The notes beneath the pieces were generated by a model. It saw only the letters and a program-made list of their open reading frames with translations, did no database searches and had not been told where the DNA came from. The position numbers and the translations under genes were made by a program. Shown piece after piece: positions 1 through 6,969 of a DNA stretch of 13,814 nucleotides. Position 1 is the first letter of the stretch. The number at the start of each line of letters is the position of its first letter. The stretch spans positions 1 to 13,814 of the forward strand of contig JBLIOL010000129.1 in NCBI GenBank assembly GCA_047639615.1. Reading direction: 5' to 3'. The stretch comes from CAYWNK01 sp047639615. GTDB taxonomy: Bacteria > Planctomycetota > UBA1135 > GCA-002686595.

Positions 1-1553
1 TGAACGCCAAGGTCATCTTCAAGCTCGCCGAAGGCTGGTCGCCGGAGTGGCCGCCCTTCGATACGGATGAGCAAGGGCGCGTGACCTTCCAGGCCCCTGC
101 CGCGGAGTTACTGGTGTCCGTGGAGAAGGCTGCCTTCAAGCTCAGCGAGCCTACGGTCTGGCGCCCCGCCAGTGCGGATCGCCTCTTCCGGCAGCTGAAG
201 GAGATCACACCCCAGGGCCAATCCGCGCGCGCGCTCTACAAGCATGCCTATAACAAGTGGCGCACGCCCCTGCCCCGCGCGCGCGGCTTCCTCGCCATAG
301 ACATGTGGACCTCGGATGTGGAGGCCAGCCTGGAACCGGCGGGCGCGCGTGTGATCGAGGTGCTCGACAGTGAGCACGACTTCCCACTGATCAACGCACG
401 CGTCACCGCACGCCACGGCGGCCTAGACCCGGGACGAGCGATCGAGGCCACCGACCTAAACGGTCGCGCGGTTGTGGCGCTGATGGACTGTGAGTGGCAG
501 CCCATGGTGTTGACCGTCAGCTCCCCCGGCTACGTGCCGCGCACCTTCTCGCTGGGCCCGCGCACACCCCAAGAGTGCTCCCTGCCCCTGCGGGTCAAGC
601 TGACGGAAGAGCGCGACGGACGCCTTGCCTCCGACCAATCCGAAGGCGGACTGGTAACGGACGCGCGCGGCCCAGCGATCGCGCGTGTGGACCTGTACGA
701 CAACACCTCAAGCCACGCCAAGCGACTCTGGAGCGGCCGCTCCGATGCGGAAGGGGTGCTCAGCTTCAACCTCAGCCCAAAGCCCAGTCTCGCCGTGTTT
801 GCACTGCAAACCAACGAGCACACCGGCCTGGTCATCGGCGGCTACAGCCTCGGTCCGCTGCCCAGTTCTGCGCTCATGCCCAACGACCACTTGGAGGTCC
901 ACCTGGAAGCTCCGGTGCACATGAGCCTGAGCCTAACCGCCCTAGAGAGCGGCCGGCCCTACAGACTGAACTGGACCGTGCGTCCCTTCGAGGGCGCGAA
1001 GGTCCTAGCCCGCGGACAGGTCTCGGTTGATCCGGACCATGGTGGCCGCTTCGATCTAGACCTGCCGCTACCGGCCGACTGGATCCTAGAAGCCCAAGTC
1101 TTCGGCGCCTCGGTGGGCCACGGCCCGGCCATGGCTTTCACCCAGCCGAACTTCGATCAACCCTACGCGTCCACGCGCCCCACCTGGGATGCATGGAAAG
1201 CCGTCTCCGATGAGGTCAGCCAAAAAGCCACGGCCAGTCGGCGTAAGTTGTTCCTCGTCGTGCGCCGTCGCGTGGACCTGAGCGGAGTGGTGCGCGAGCT
1301 GCCTTACTACCCGGAGGACGTCTACCTCGCCGCAATGAGCAGCGTGGGCACCTGGTACTCCGAAGTGAGCGGCAATGGCTGGTTCGCCTTCCGCGAGCTG
1401 CCCGTCGGCGACTACCGCTTGGTGCTCTACCAACGCCCCAACCGGGAGCAAGGTCCACAGCTTGAGCACACGCCTGGGGACGTCCATGGCACGCTCAAGC
1501 TCGAATTGAATCAGGCCCGCCACGATGCGGAGATTACCTGGATCGCACGCTAA
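1..1553 (+). CDS. Large beta-sandwich protein with carboxypeptidase-regulatory-like repeats (5' truncated)
   Basis: The reading frame is open from base 3 to the TAA at 1551-1553, so the gene begins upstream of the window. The GTG at 81 lies inside a domain and is not the likely start. At least three segments look like carboxypeptidase-regulatory-like/transthyretin-type beta-sandwiches. Each has a 'TD..G...' turn followed by a beta-rich stretch: TDEQGRVTFQAP near 63-98, ATDLNGRAVV with SSPGYVPRTF near 450-550, and GNGWFAFRELPVGDYRLVLY near 1370-1430. Such domains are usually found in exported proteins that bind surfaces or carbohydrate, or serve as structural spacers. No catalytic motif is visible in this part, and the N-terminus (signal peptide, any enzymatic domain) is missing. 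A 173-bp gap separates it from the next gene. The exact function is unknown; I am confident of coding, less so of the fold. Confidence 0.8.
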   Translation, partial: NAKVIFKLAEGWSPEWPPFDTDEQGRVTFQAPAAELLVSVEKAAFKLSEPTVWRPASADRLFRQLKEITPQGQSARALYKHAYNKWRTPLPRARGFLAIDMWTSDVEASLEPAGARVIEVLDSEHDFPLINARVTARHGGLDPGRAIEATDLNGRAVVALMDCEWQPMVLTVSSPGYVPRTFSLGPRTPQECSLPLRVKLTEERDGRLASDQSEGGLVTDARGPAIARVDLYDNTSSHAKRLWSGRSDAEGVLSFNLSPKPSLAVFALQTNEHTGLVIGGYSLGPLPSSALMPNDHLEVHLEAPVHMSLSLTALESGRPYRLNWTVRPFEGAKVLARGQVSVDPDHGGRFDLDLPLPADWILEAQVFGASVGHGPAMAFTQPNFDQPYASTRPTWDAWKAVSDEVSQKATASRRKLFLVVRRRVDLSGVVRELPYYPEDVYLAAMSSVGTWYSEVSGNGWFAFRELPVGDYRLVLYQRPNREQGPQLEHTPGDVHGTLKLELNQARHDAEITWIAR

Positions 1554-1610
1554 GGCTCGAGCTGGTCCTGCGCGCCACAGCCTGCCAAGTCCGCGGGCTA
1601 GGCTGCTCGG

Positions 1611-1625
1611 CGCCCACGTTGGGCG
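1611..1625. repeat. Small inverted repeat after the beta-sandwich gene
   Basis: CGCCCA (1611-1616) and TGGGCG (1620-1625) form a perfect 6-bp stem with a CGT loop, 58 bases after the preceding stop codon. No T-run follows, so it is at best a weak or factor-assisted terminator or RNA 3' stabiliser. The rest of 1554-1726 shows nothing I can name except a CTAG-rich stretch at about 1630-1650. Confidence 0.3.
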
Positions 1626-1713
1626 TAACCTAGCACCAGCCCTAGCCTAGGACAGGCAAGTAGGGCAGCATCCCTCTGGGGCCGGTGTGGCGCCGGCTTG
1701 GTATGCTGCTGTC

Positions 1714-1718
1714 AGGAG
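1714..1718 (+). promoter_or_regulatory. Shine-Dalgarno site deciding the HEAT-protein start
   Basis: AGGAG sits 8 bases upstream of the ATG at 1727. It supports that ATG over the upstream in-frame GTG at 1685, which would add a non-hydrophobic stretch in front of the signal peptide. Confidence 0.7.
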
Positions 1719-1726
1719 AATCCAAC

Positions 1727-2557
1727 ATGCTCGTCTTCGCCCTCAGCCTCTTGCTGGCCCCCGCCGCGCCAGCAGCAGCACCGATCGCACCGGCAGCCCT
1801 CGTCCAACAGGACACGGGCCCCGGTAAGTCCGCGGTGACCAAGACGGTTACGGAGTTGCGCATGGCCTTCAAGGGCAAGGACCCGGTTGCGCGCATCAAC
1901 GCCCTGCGCCGCGCCATCGACGTGCCCCATGCCGACGTGGTCAAAGCCGTTGAGCCGGCCCTCAAGAGCGACCAAGACGACGTACTGCGCGCGGGCATCG
2001 AGACCCTGGGTCGCATGCAACACGAGCAAGCTCTCGAGCGTCTGCTGCAATACGCCAAGCGCCAGAAAAAGAGCCTGCAGAAACTGCCCGAGCTAAACAT
2101 CCTGCTGGTCAAGTCCATCGGCCGGCATGGCAGCTTGAAGGCCTTGGGCTACCTGACCGACAAGCTCTTCAGCGAGCGCGAGACCACCGTTATCAAGGCG
2201 CGCATCGTGGCCCTCGGCAAGATCCGCGACCGCACGGCAGTCAATGCACTCTTCGCCCAGCTAAAGACCGCCGACCGCCGACGCATCACGACGGTCATGC
2301 GTTCGGTTCAGATCGCGCTGGCGCGCCTGACAGGCCGCGACGAGGGAACCGGACAAGACCGCTGGCAGGCCTGGTGGCGCGGGGTGCCCAAGGACTGGGT
2401 GGTCAGCACCAAGCCGGCGCCCATGCCCGAACAACTGCAGCGTTCCTGGGACGGCTACTGGGGCAACCAACGCAAGTACATGCGCAAGAAGCCTCGTGAT
2501 GAACGCGGGCAGGACGGCGAGACCGACGGCACGCCCGCGCCCGCCCATTCAGCGTGA
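1727..2557 (+). CDS. Secreted HEAT-repeat-like protein
   Basis: A 276-residue protein. Residues 1-18 form a typical Sec signal peptide: a short start, a Leu-rich core and an Ala/Pro-rich end suited to signal peptidase. The mature part (about residues 40-200) is a run of paired amphipathic helices of HEAT/PBS-lyase type, with recurring 'D..VR..A...LG......A...L' spacing such as VLRAGIETLGRM and IKARIVALGKIRD. These usually act as protein-binding scaffolds. The C-terminal part ends the helical array with ARLTGRDEGTGQ followed by a Trp-rich WQAWWRG motif, a tail I associate with planctomycete periplasmic HEAT proteins. The end is charged and probably disordered. The start was chosen from the AGGAG at 1714-1718 and the signal peptide. 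The stop overlaps the GTG of the next gene by 4 bases, so the two are probably translationally coupled. The binding partner is unknown. Confidence 0.8.
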   Translation: MLVFALSLLLAPAAPAAAPIAPAALVQQDTGPGKSAVTKTVTELRMAFKGKDPVARINALRRAIDVPHADVVKAVEPALKSDQDDVLRAGIETLGRMQHEQALERLLQYAKRQKKSLQKLPELNILLVKSIGRHGSLKALGYLTDKLFSERETTVIKARIVALGKIRDRTAVNALFAQLKTADRRRITTVMRSVQIALARLTGRDEGTGQDRWQAWWRGVPKDWVVSTKPAPMPEQLQRSWDGYWGNQRKYMRKKPRDERGQDGETDGTPAPAHSA

Positions 2558-2964
2558 AGATCGAACCCGAGCCCCAGAACTTCGACCCCGAGGGCTTCGA
2601 TCAGCAGGCTAATGCTGAGGCCCTGCGCTCCGGCGTGCGCCTCTTTAATGCCGGCGAGTATCACGCCGCCCACGAGGAGTTCGAGCGTTGCTGGCTGGCG
2701 AACGAGGCCGGTGACGCCGACTTCTACAAGGGCCTGGTGCAGGCCTCGATCTGCATGCACCACCTGCGGCGCGACAATCCCGAGGGCGCGACCAAGCTCT
2801 ACCGCGGCCACCGCCGGCTGCTAGGCGCCTACCTGCCGACCCAAGCTGGACTCGACGTGGCGGCGCTCCTGGGGCAGATGCAGACCGCGCTCGCCCCGGT
2901 GCTGCGCGGCGGCGAAGCCGACCCCGGCTTTCAGCCGCAGATGGAACTTGGCGAGAGTCGGTAA
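2554..2964 (+). CDS. DUF309 family protein
   Basis: A 136-residue protein of the DUF309 family, small helical proteins with a conserved core in bacteria, archaea and plastids. The family pattern is clear: LFNAGEYHAAHEEFERCW (residues 30-47) with the HExxE-like 'HEEFE', then GLVQASICMHHLRRDNPEGA (about 60-80) matching the family's 'GLIQ.A..lhH..RGN..GA'. The conserved His and Glu residues could bind a metal, but no activity is established for the family that I know of. The GTG start at 2554 overlaps the preceding TGA (GTGA), and dprA follows after 30 bases, so it lies in the middle of a small co-transcribed cluster. The first 15 or so residues and the last 15 are outside the conserved core and probably flexible. 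I see no sign of damage. Confidence 0.85.
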   Translation: MKIEPEPQNFDPEGFDQQANAEALRSGVRLFNAGEYHAAHEEFERCWLANEAGDADFYKGLVQASICMHHLRRDNPEGATKLYRGHRRLLGAYLPTQAGLDVAALLGQMQTALAPVLRGGEADPGFQPQMELGESR

Positions 2965-2994
2965 CCACGCTGCCCTAGGAGCGGTCCAGGGTGC

Positions 2995-3906
2995 GTGCAA
3001 GCACCCCCCACCGATCCCCTCGTTCTCACCCCCAAGAGTCCCTCCTGGCCGGCAGGCCTATTCCAGGCAACGCCGCCGCCGGAGAGGATCTGGGTCCGCG
3101 GCCGCAGCGAACTGCTGGCTCCCTGTCCAGCGGTGGCGATCGTCGGCAGTCGCGCCGCGACGCCCTACGGCCAGCAGCAGGCCTGGCGTTTTGCCCATGA
3201 CCTGACCCGCATGGGCGTACTCGTGGTCAGCGGCTTGGCTCGCGGCGTCGACGCCGCCGCCCACGCGGGTGCCTTGGATGCGGGCGGCGGAACCATCGCC
3301 GTGCTGGGCTCCGGGGTCGATCGCCCCTGGCCCAAGACACCCTTGGTGGAGCGTGTGGCGCGCGAGGGTCTGTTGCTCTCGGAGTATGCCCTCGGCCAAG
3401 GCCCCAGACGGCATCACTTCCCCCTGCGCAATCGACTGATCGCCGCCCTGACGGACGCGGTGCTCGTAATCGAAGGCGCGCACGTTTCGGGCTCTCTGAT
3501 CACCGCCCACTGGGCCGCCGACATGGGCCGCGAGGTGTTCGCTCTGCCGGGCCGCGTGGACCAGCCCCTGGCCGCTGGAACCCTGCGACTGGTACGCGAG
3601 GGCGCCTCGCCCGTGGGCTCCCCGGCGCAGCTCATGGAGGACCTCTATGGCCACGGTTCGTCCCAAGCCCTGCCCGCGCCCGAAGGGCCGCAGGACGCCC
3701 TGGGCAGTGCCTTGATGGAGGCGCTGATCGGAGAGACCCTAGGTTCAGAAGAGCTGGCAACACGCACGGAGAAGCCGTTGGAGGACGTGCTCGGGCGGCT
3801 GGTGGAGCTGGAGTTGGATGGCCTCCTGCGGCGTGCGCCGGGTGGGCTCTACCAACGCCGTCAGTCCTCGTCGTCCTCGTCGTCCTCGTCGTCCCCGCCC
3901 GCGTAG
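2995..3906 (+). CDS. dprA: DNA-processing protein DprA (Smf)
   Basis: A 303-residue DprA, a cytoplasmic protein that binds incoming single-stranded DNA during transformation and loads RecA; it is also common in bacteria not known to be competent. The Rossmann-like core is complete: VAIVGSR (47-53), SGLARGVD followed by AAAH (79-90), FPLRNRLIAAL (141-151), SGSLITA (164-170) and the FALPG loop (181-185). A C-terminal winged-helix region (about 235-290) has LGSEELATRTEKP and LVELELDGLLRR. The N-terminal SAM/helix-hairpin domain of many DprA proteins is absent; the protein starts with the short segment before the core. The GTG start at 2995 follows an AGGAG at 2977-2981 with a long spacer (13 bases), so the exact start is less sure. 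The protein ends in ten serines and PPA, encoded by a 9-bp tandem repeat. The last 46 bases overlap the 3' end of the convergent sulfatase gene. Confidence 0.93.
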   Translation: MQAPPTDPLVLTPKSPSWPAGLFQATPPPERIWVRGRSELLAPCPAVAIVGSRAATPYGQQQAWRFAHDLTRMGVLVVSGLARGVDAAAHAGALDAGGGTIAVLGSGVDRPWPKTPLVERVAREGLLLSEYALGQGPRRHHFPLRNRLIAALTDAVLVIEGAHVSGSLITAHWAADMGREVFALPGRVDQPLAAGTLRLVREGASPVGSPAQLMEDLYGHGSSQALPAPEGPQDALGSALMEALIGETLGSEELATRTEKPLEDVLGRLVELELDGLLRRAPGGLYQRRQSSSSSSSSSSPPA

Positions 3907-5198
3907 CCCATCTCGGTCAGGTGATCGATCATGGCCGCGTCGAGTTCCGGAGCCAGCATATCGGCCGCCAAGGGTTGCACCGCGCGGATGCTCTCGAGCA
4001 GCTTCAGCAGCCGCAGCACCTGGTCCGGGTGCTGCTGCGAGAGCTCCACTTGATCCAAGGGATCCTCCAGCGCGTTGAAGAGCTCCGCCTGCTCGGTGCC
4101 ATCGTTGAAGATCAGCTTCCAGCCCCCATCCACCACGGCCCACAGGAGCGGCTCGTGATTGGGCTTACGCCGTTGGGCGAAGAGTGGCCGCTGCTCGAGG
4201 GACTCGCCGCGCATGGCGGGCAGGAGCGAGCGACCGTCACGCGCCTGGCCATCCTCGAAGCCGAGCACATCCGCCAGGGTCGGCAGCACATCGATCAGGC
4301 TCACGGGCACATCCAAGCGCGTGCCTTGATCGGTAAGGCCCGGCACATGCCAGAGCATGGGCACGTTCATCAGCTCCCCGTAGAGCCGATAGCGATGGCC
4401 CTTGCCGCCGTGATCGCCAAACTCCTCGCCATGATCAGCGATCACCACGATGATCGTGTCCTCACCCCAACCCAAGCTAGCGCCCAAGCTGGCCAGCATC
4501 TCGTCCAAGGCGCGAATCTCACTGTCGTAGCGATCGCGGGGCGCACGGCTGCCGCCCGAGATCTGCTCGTGCCAGGGTTCGCGCGCGGTGTAGGGCTTGT
4601 GCACATCGTTGAAGTGCAGGTACCAAAAGCTCGGCTGCGAAGGGTCGCGCTCCTCAGCCCAACGGGCCAAGGACACCTGCAAGTCTTCCGCGGGTGCTTT
4701 GATCACGGACTCAAAACGGTCGAAGCCACGAGCGAAGCCGCGCGCCTTGGAGACGTTCAGATTCGAGCCCACCGCGAAGGTCTGGTAGCCATGCTCGGCG
4801 AAGAGCTCCGACATGGTGGCCAGGTCCTTCGGCAGTTTCGAGAGCTCGGGCGCAGGCTCGTCGCTCTCCTCTTCACCGTCGACTCTGCCGTAGGCGTTGT
4901 AGCCCAAGGTCACCCCGTGGCGCGGCGGGTACAGCCCGGTGAAGACCGAGGCCGTGGCCGGTGCGGTCCACGAGGAGGTCGAGTAGGCGCGCTCGAAGAC
5001 CGCCGACTGGTCAGCCAGGGAGCGCAGGTAGGGCGCGGTCTCGCGCTCGTACCCGTAGAGGTCCAGATGATCCCGGCGCAGGGTGTCGATCAGCACCACC
5101 GCCACGTCGGGCCGCGGCGGGGTCGGGGGCGCGGGCTCGCCGCAGGCGCTGAGGCCCAGGACCAAAAGGCCCCACAGGTAGGTGGCGGCGACGCGCAT
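3861..5198 (-). CDS. Sulfatase-like (alkaline phosphatase superfamily) lipoprotein
   Basis: A 445-residue member of the sulfatase/alkaline-phosphatase superfamily. Residues 1-19 are a lipoprotein signal with lipobox L16-S-A-C19, so it is probably anchored to a membrane facing the periplasm. The fold signatures are present: VVLIDTLRRDHLDLYGY (34-50, metal-binding Asp38), the nucleophile segment W77-TAPATASVFTG, HGV (94-96), a metal site at ADHGEEFGDHG (254-264) with H268, and a C-terminal subdomain with WKLIFNDG. Formylglycine sulfatases need C/S-x-P-x-R. Here the aligned positions read T78-A-P-A-T82, so the maturable residue and the Arg are both missing. A Thr nucleophile occurs in related phosphotransferases and phosphodiesterases such as LTA synthase, so the substrate may be a phospho-ester or phospholipid headgroup rather than a sulfate ester. 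The tail is DDEDDEDDED. It is last in a minus-strand operon, 13 bases after the 66-residue membrane protein. Confidence 0.88.
   Translation of the reverse strand: MRVAATYLWGLLVLGLSACGEPAPPTPPRPDVAVVLIDTLRRDHLDLYGYERETAPYLRSLADQSAVFERAYSTSSWTAPATASVFTGLYPPRHGVTLGYNAYGRVDGEEESDEPAPELSKLPKDLATMSELFAEHGYQTFAVGSNLNVSKARGFARGFDRFESVIKAPAEDLQVSLARWAEERDPSQPSFWYLHFNDVHKPYTAREPWHEQISGGSRAPRDRYDSEIRALDEMLASLGASLGWGEDTIIVVIADHGEEFGDHGGKGHRYRLYGELMNVPMLWHVPGLTDQGTRLDVPVSLIDVLPTLADVLGFEDGQARDGRSLLPAMRGESLEQRPLFAQRRKPNHEPLLWAVVDGGWKLIFNDGTEQAELFNALEDPLDQVELSQQHPDQVLRLLKLLESIRAVQPLAADMLAPELDAAMIDHLTEMGYAGGDDEDDEDDED
3865..3894. repeat. 9-bp tandem repeat in the dprA/sulfatase overlap
   Basis: Three perfect copies of TCCTCGTCG (3865-3873, 3874-3882, 3883-3891) plus a partial TCC. 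On the plus strand the array codes for the ten-serine tail of DprA. On the minus strand it codes for the Asp/Glu tail of the sulfatase-like protein. The unit is a multiple of three, so gain or loss of a unit would keep both frames. Confidence 0.9.
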
Positions 5199-5211
5199 AG
5201 TGACGTCCGAG

Positions 5212-5412
5212 TCAGTTGATCGAGGCGAAGGTGTGTTCCGCCACGAGCATCAGGACCGCCACGAGTGCACAGCCGCCGATGAAGGTCGTCCAGCGGCGTG
5301 GGAAGCTCTTGAGCGCTTTGGCGTCGTCGGCCTCGGAGAACATGCAGGAGACCATGACGATGATCGTGCTGGCCGCCAGGAAAAGGCCAAGGTGGAACCA
5401 GATGTCTTTCAT
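5212..5412 (-). CDS. Small two-helix membrane protein
   Basis: A 66-residue protein that I do not recognise. It has two hydrophobic segments long enough to cross a membrane: about residues 5-25 (WFHLGLFLAASTIIVMVSCMF) split by Ser/Cys near its end, and about 44-60 (FIGGCALVAVLMLVAEH). A short charged linker, SEADDAKALKSFPRRW, joins them; its basic half suggests a cytoplasmic loop. The ATG (5410-5412) overlaps the TGA of the upstream membrane gene in an ATGA arrangement, and the lipoprotein gene begins 13 bases after its stop. That spacing argues for a real, co-translated gene despite its size. It may be a subunit or stabiliser of the larger membrane protein, which is inference from position alone. 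Confidence 0.7.
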   Translation of the reverse strand: MKDIWFHLGLFLAASTIIVMVSCMFSEADDAKALKSFPRRWTTFIGGCALVAVLMLVAEHTFASIN

Positions 5413-6266
5413 GCGTTGGACTCCTCAAGGTCAGCGTTCGAGGGAGCCTGCGCGCTGGCCAAGGGACGCTCAAGGATCTTGGCCTCACTCCAGCCGTAAG
5501 CATCGAGCATGCCGAGCACATTGAGCATGCCCGCCACACAGCCGAGAACAACGCCGGCATCCGCGTAGGCGATGTCGGTGGTCATGCGCGGGTGTCCGTA
5601 CCAGAACTCGAGCGCCACAGCCGGCAGTCCGAGCAGGAACTGTCCGGCCCAATAGTAGAAGTGTCGCTCGCGGTCGAGGTTGGCGCCCTCGCCCAGGGTA
5701 CTGCCGATGAAGAAGAGCCCTACCAAGCAAACGAAGAGCAGCAAGCCGCGCACGCGGCGCCCTTGCAGGACCTGGCCGAGGCCGGGGATCAGGAAGCTGG
5801 CCGTGGCTGCTACGGCGGGCCCGATGGGCGCCACGCCGGTGGCCTTGCGGCGCCGCGCTTCGAAGTGTGCGTGTGATGCGAGCAGGATGTTGAGCAAGCC
5901 GCTCATGGCGGTCAGGGTCGTGCCCAGATCCATGCTCGCCGGCCAGGGGCGCGGGAAGGACTCGCCGTAGCCGTACTGGGCTTGGTGCAGCAAGAGCGCG
6001 CCCAAGTTGCCCATCTCCGGAGCCAGCACGGCGGCGAAGCGGGTGCGCATTTCGGCCGGCAGGTACTCCAGGAACATGCCGCCCGAGAGCATCACGCCCG
6101 CCAGGTACAACAGCTCGATCAGCACGAAGGCAAGGATGGCCGTGCGTACCTTGCCCAAGTACAGGTGGCCGGCGCCGGGCACGAACCAGGTGAGCAGAGC
6201 AGCCACCGCGGGCTCTCCCCCACCAGGGGCTTGTTTGGCCTGGGCCTTGGAATCCGGAATGGGCAT
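5409..6266 (-). CDS. Polytopic membrane protein with internal duplication (DUF6677-like)
   Basis: A 285-residue integral membrane protein, probably of the DUF6677 group; the family name is from memory and less certain than the topology. Two halves repeat the same plan. Half one (about 20-138) has FVPGAGHLYLGK (28-39), hydrophobic segments and SGLLNILL (122-129). Half two (about 151-260) has FLIPGLGQVLQGR (158-170), hydrophobic segments and AGMLNVLGMLDA (245-256). The PGxG(H/Q)xxxG turn followed by a helix resembles the TM2-type membrane motif. I chose the ATG at 6264-6266 because the longer frame back to 6326 would overlap the divergent thioesterase start and adds 20 non-hydrophobic residues without similarity to the rest. 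It is first in an operon with the 66-residue membrane protein and the sulfatase-like lipoprotein. The function is unknown; no catalytic motif is visible. Confidence 0.8.
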   Translation of the reverse strand: MPIPDSKAQAKQAPGGGEPAVAALLTWFVPGAGHLYLGKVRTAILAFVLIELLYLAGVMLSGGMFLEYLPAEMRTRFAAVLAPEMGNLGALLLHQAQYGYGESFPRPWPASMDLGTTLTAMSGLLNILLASHAHFEARRRKATGVAPIGPAVAATASFLIPGLGQVLQGRRVRGLLLFVCLVGLFFIGSTLGEGANLDRERHFYYWAGQFLLGLPAVALEFWYGHPRMTTDIAYADAGVVLGCVAGMLNVLGMLDAYGWSEAKILERPLASAQAPSNADLEESNA

Positions 6267-6285
6267 GTGGCGAAGGTTGTACCAA

Positions 6286-6297
6286 GGGGGCTCCCCC
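6286..6297. repeat. G5/C5 inverted repeat between divergent genes
   Basis: GGGGG (6286-6290) and CCCCC (6293-6297) face each other in the 58-bp space between the divergent membrane-protein and thioesterase genes. This short space must hold promoters for both directions. The repeat could be an operator or chance in GC-rich DNA. Confidence 0.25.
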
Positions 6298-6324
6298 GGC
6301 GCACGGCCCGGATACCATGTGCAC

Positions 6325-6732
6325 ATGGCTTACGAGCACCGTCTGCGGGTCCGCTACGGAGAGACCGACCAGATGGGCGTGGTTCACCACGCCAACTACC
6401 TGCTCTATATGGAGGAGGCCCGCACCACCTTCATGAGCCACATGGGCTGCTCCTACCGTGAACTGGAGGAGACCGGAGTGGGCCTGCCCGTGCGCAAGTG
6501 CGACCTGCGCTATCGGGCCTCTGCGCGCTACGAGGACGACATACTGGTCATCCTGACCGTCACCAAGACGGGCGCAGCCTCGGTCACATTCGGCTACGAG
6601 CTGCAGCGTGAGCCGGACGGGCTACGGCTGGTGAGCGGTACGATCGAGCTGGCCTGCGTGGACCTGACGGCCACTCCAGCCAAGCCACGCATGCTGCCAG
6701 AGGAGCTGCGCGAGCTCTTCAGCCAGATATAG
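6325..6732 (+). CDS. ybgC: YbgC-type acyl-CoA thioesterase (hotdog fold)
   Basis: A 135-residue single-domain hotdog thioesterase of the 4-hydroxybenzoyl-CoA thioesterase/YbgC family, which hydrolyses acyl-CoA thioesters in the cytoplasm. The diagnostic segment RVRYGETDQMGVVHHANYL (8-26) contains catalytic Asp15 and the HxxY pair. It is followed by the long hotdog helix (YMEEARTTFM) and the beta strands that complete the fold, such as VRKCDLRYRASARYEDD. Length matches the family (about 130-140). The ATG at 6325 is preferred because the frame upstream is just non-coding reflection of the divergent membrane gene and the family signature starts within ten residues. In proteobacteria ybgC sits with tol-pal genes; here it does not, so the substrate cannot be read from context. 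The gene is convergent with the zinc-ribbon gene, with only 3 bases between stops. Confidence 0.92.
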   Translation: MAYEHRLRVRYGETDQMGVVHHANYLLYMEEARTTFMSHMGCSYRELEETGVGLPVRKCDLRYRASARYEDDILVILTVTKTGAASVTFGYELQREPDGLRLVSGTIELACVDLTATPAKPRMLPEELRELFSQI

Positions 6733-6735
6733 GTC

Positions 6736-6969
6736 CTAGGCGGGCTCAGGGCGCCAATCGTCGTCAATGTCCGCCTCTTGGCCCTTCAGAAGCACCAGGT
6801 TGGGCCTCAGGGCCTCCTTAATGTCCTCGGGCAGCAGACCGGGCTGGAAATCCAGCACTCGATCGGCGCAAGGCCGGCAGTTCTTCCCCTCGGCTTCCTG
6901 ATTGAGGACGGGCGGGTCCTGAACATTGCAACCGCACTGGAAACAGACAATGGGGTTCGAATTGGTCAT
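6736..6969 (-). CDS. Small four-cysteine (zinc-ribbon-like) protein
   Basis: A 77-residue protein not assigned to a named family. C9-x2-C12 and C31-x2-C34 (VCFQCGC and NCRPCADR) make a typical treble-clef or zinc-ribbon site spaced by 18 residues; C14 is an extra cysteine. The second half has LPEDIKEAL and an acidic end, IDDDWRPEPA. The protein probably binds one zinc ion and may act through nucleic-acid or protein contact; this is inference. The ATG at 6967-6969 starts just before the first cysteine pair. The frame continues upstream to 7062 but that part is Arg/Gly/Pro-rich and lies in the intergenic space, so I left it out. No strong Shine-Dalgarno site is visible. Confidence 0.65.
   Translation of the reverse strand: MTNSNPIVCFQCGCNVQDPPVLNQEAEGKNCRPCADRVLDFQPGLLPEDIKEALRPNLVLLKGQEADIDDDWRPEPA

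Noticed and set aside
81..83. GTG as start of the first gene
   Set aside because: The frame is open to the left window edge and the residues before it belong to the same beta-sandwich pattern, so the true start is upstream.
3865..3894. CRISPR or mobile-element repeat
   Set aside because: The unit is 9 bp without spacers and lies inside codons; it is a simple microsatellite. I saw no CRISPR array, IS element, integrase or tRNA in the window.
3921..5219. Long plus-strand frame of 432 codons opposite the sulfatase gene
   Set aside because: It is the antisense reflection of the sulfatase-like gene in GC-rich DNA: no recognisable domain, His/Gln/Val-rich composition, and the opposite strand carries clear family motifs.
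6007..6324. N-terminal extension of the thioesterase
   Set aside because: It overlaps the divergent membrane-protein gene and has no hotdog similarity; the family starts at the ATG at 6325.
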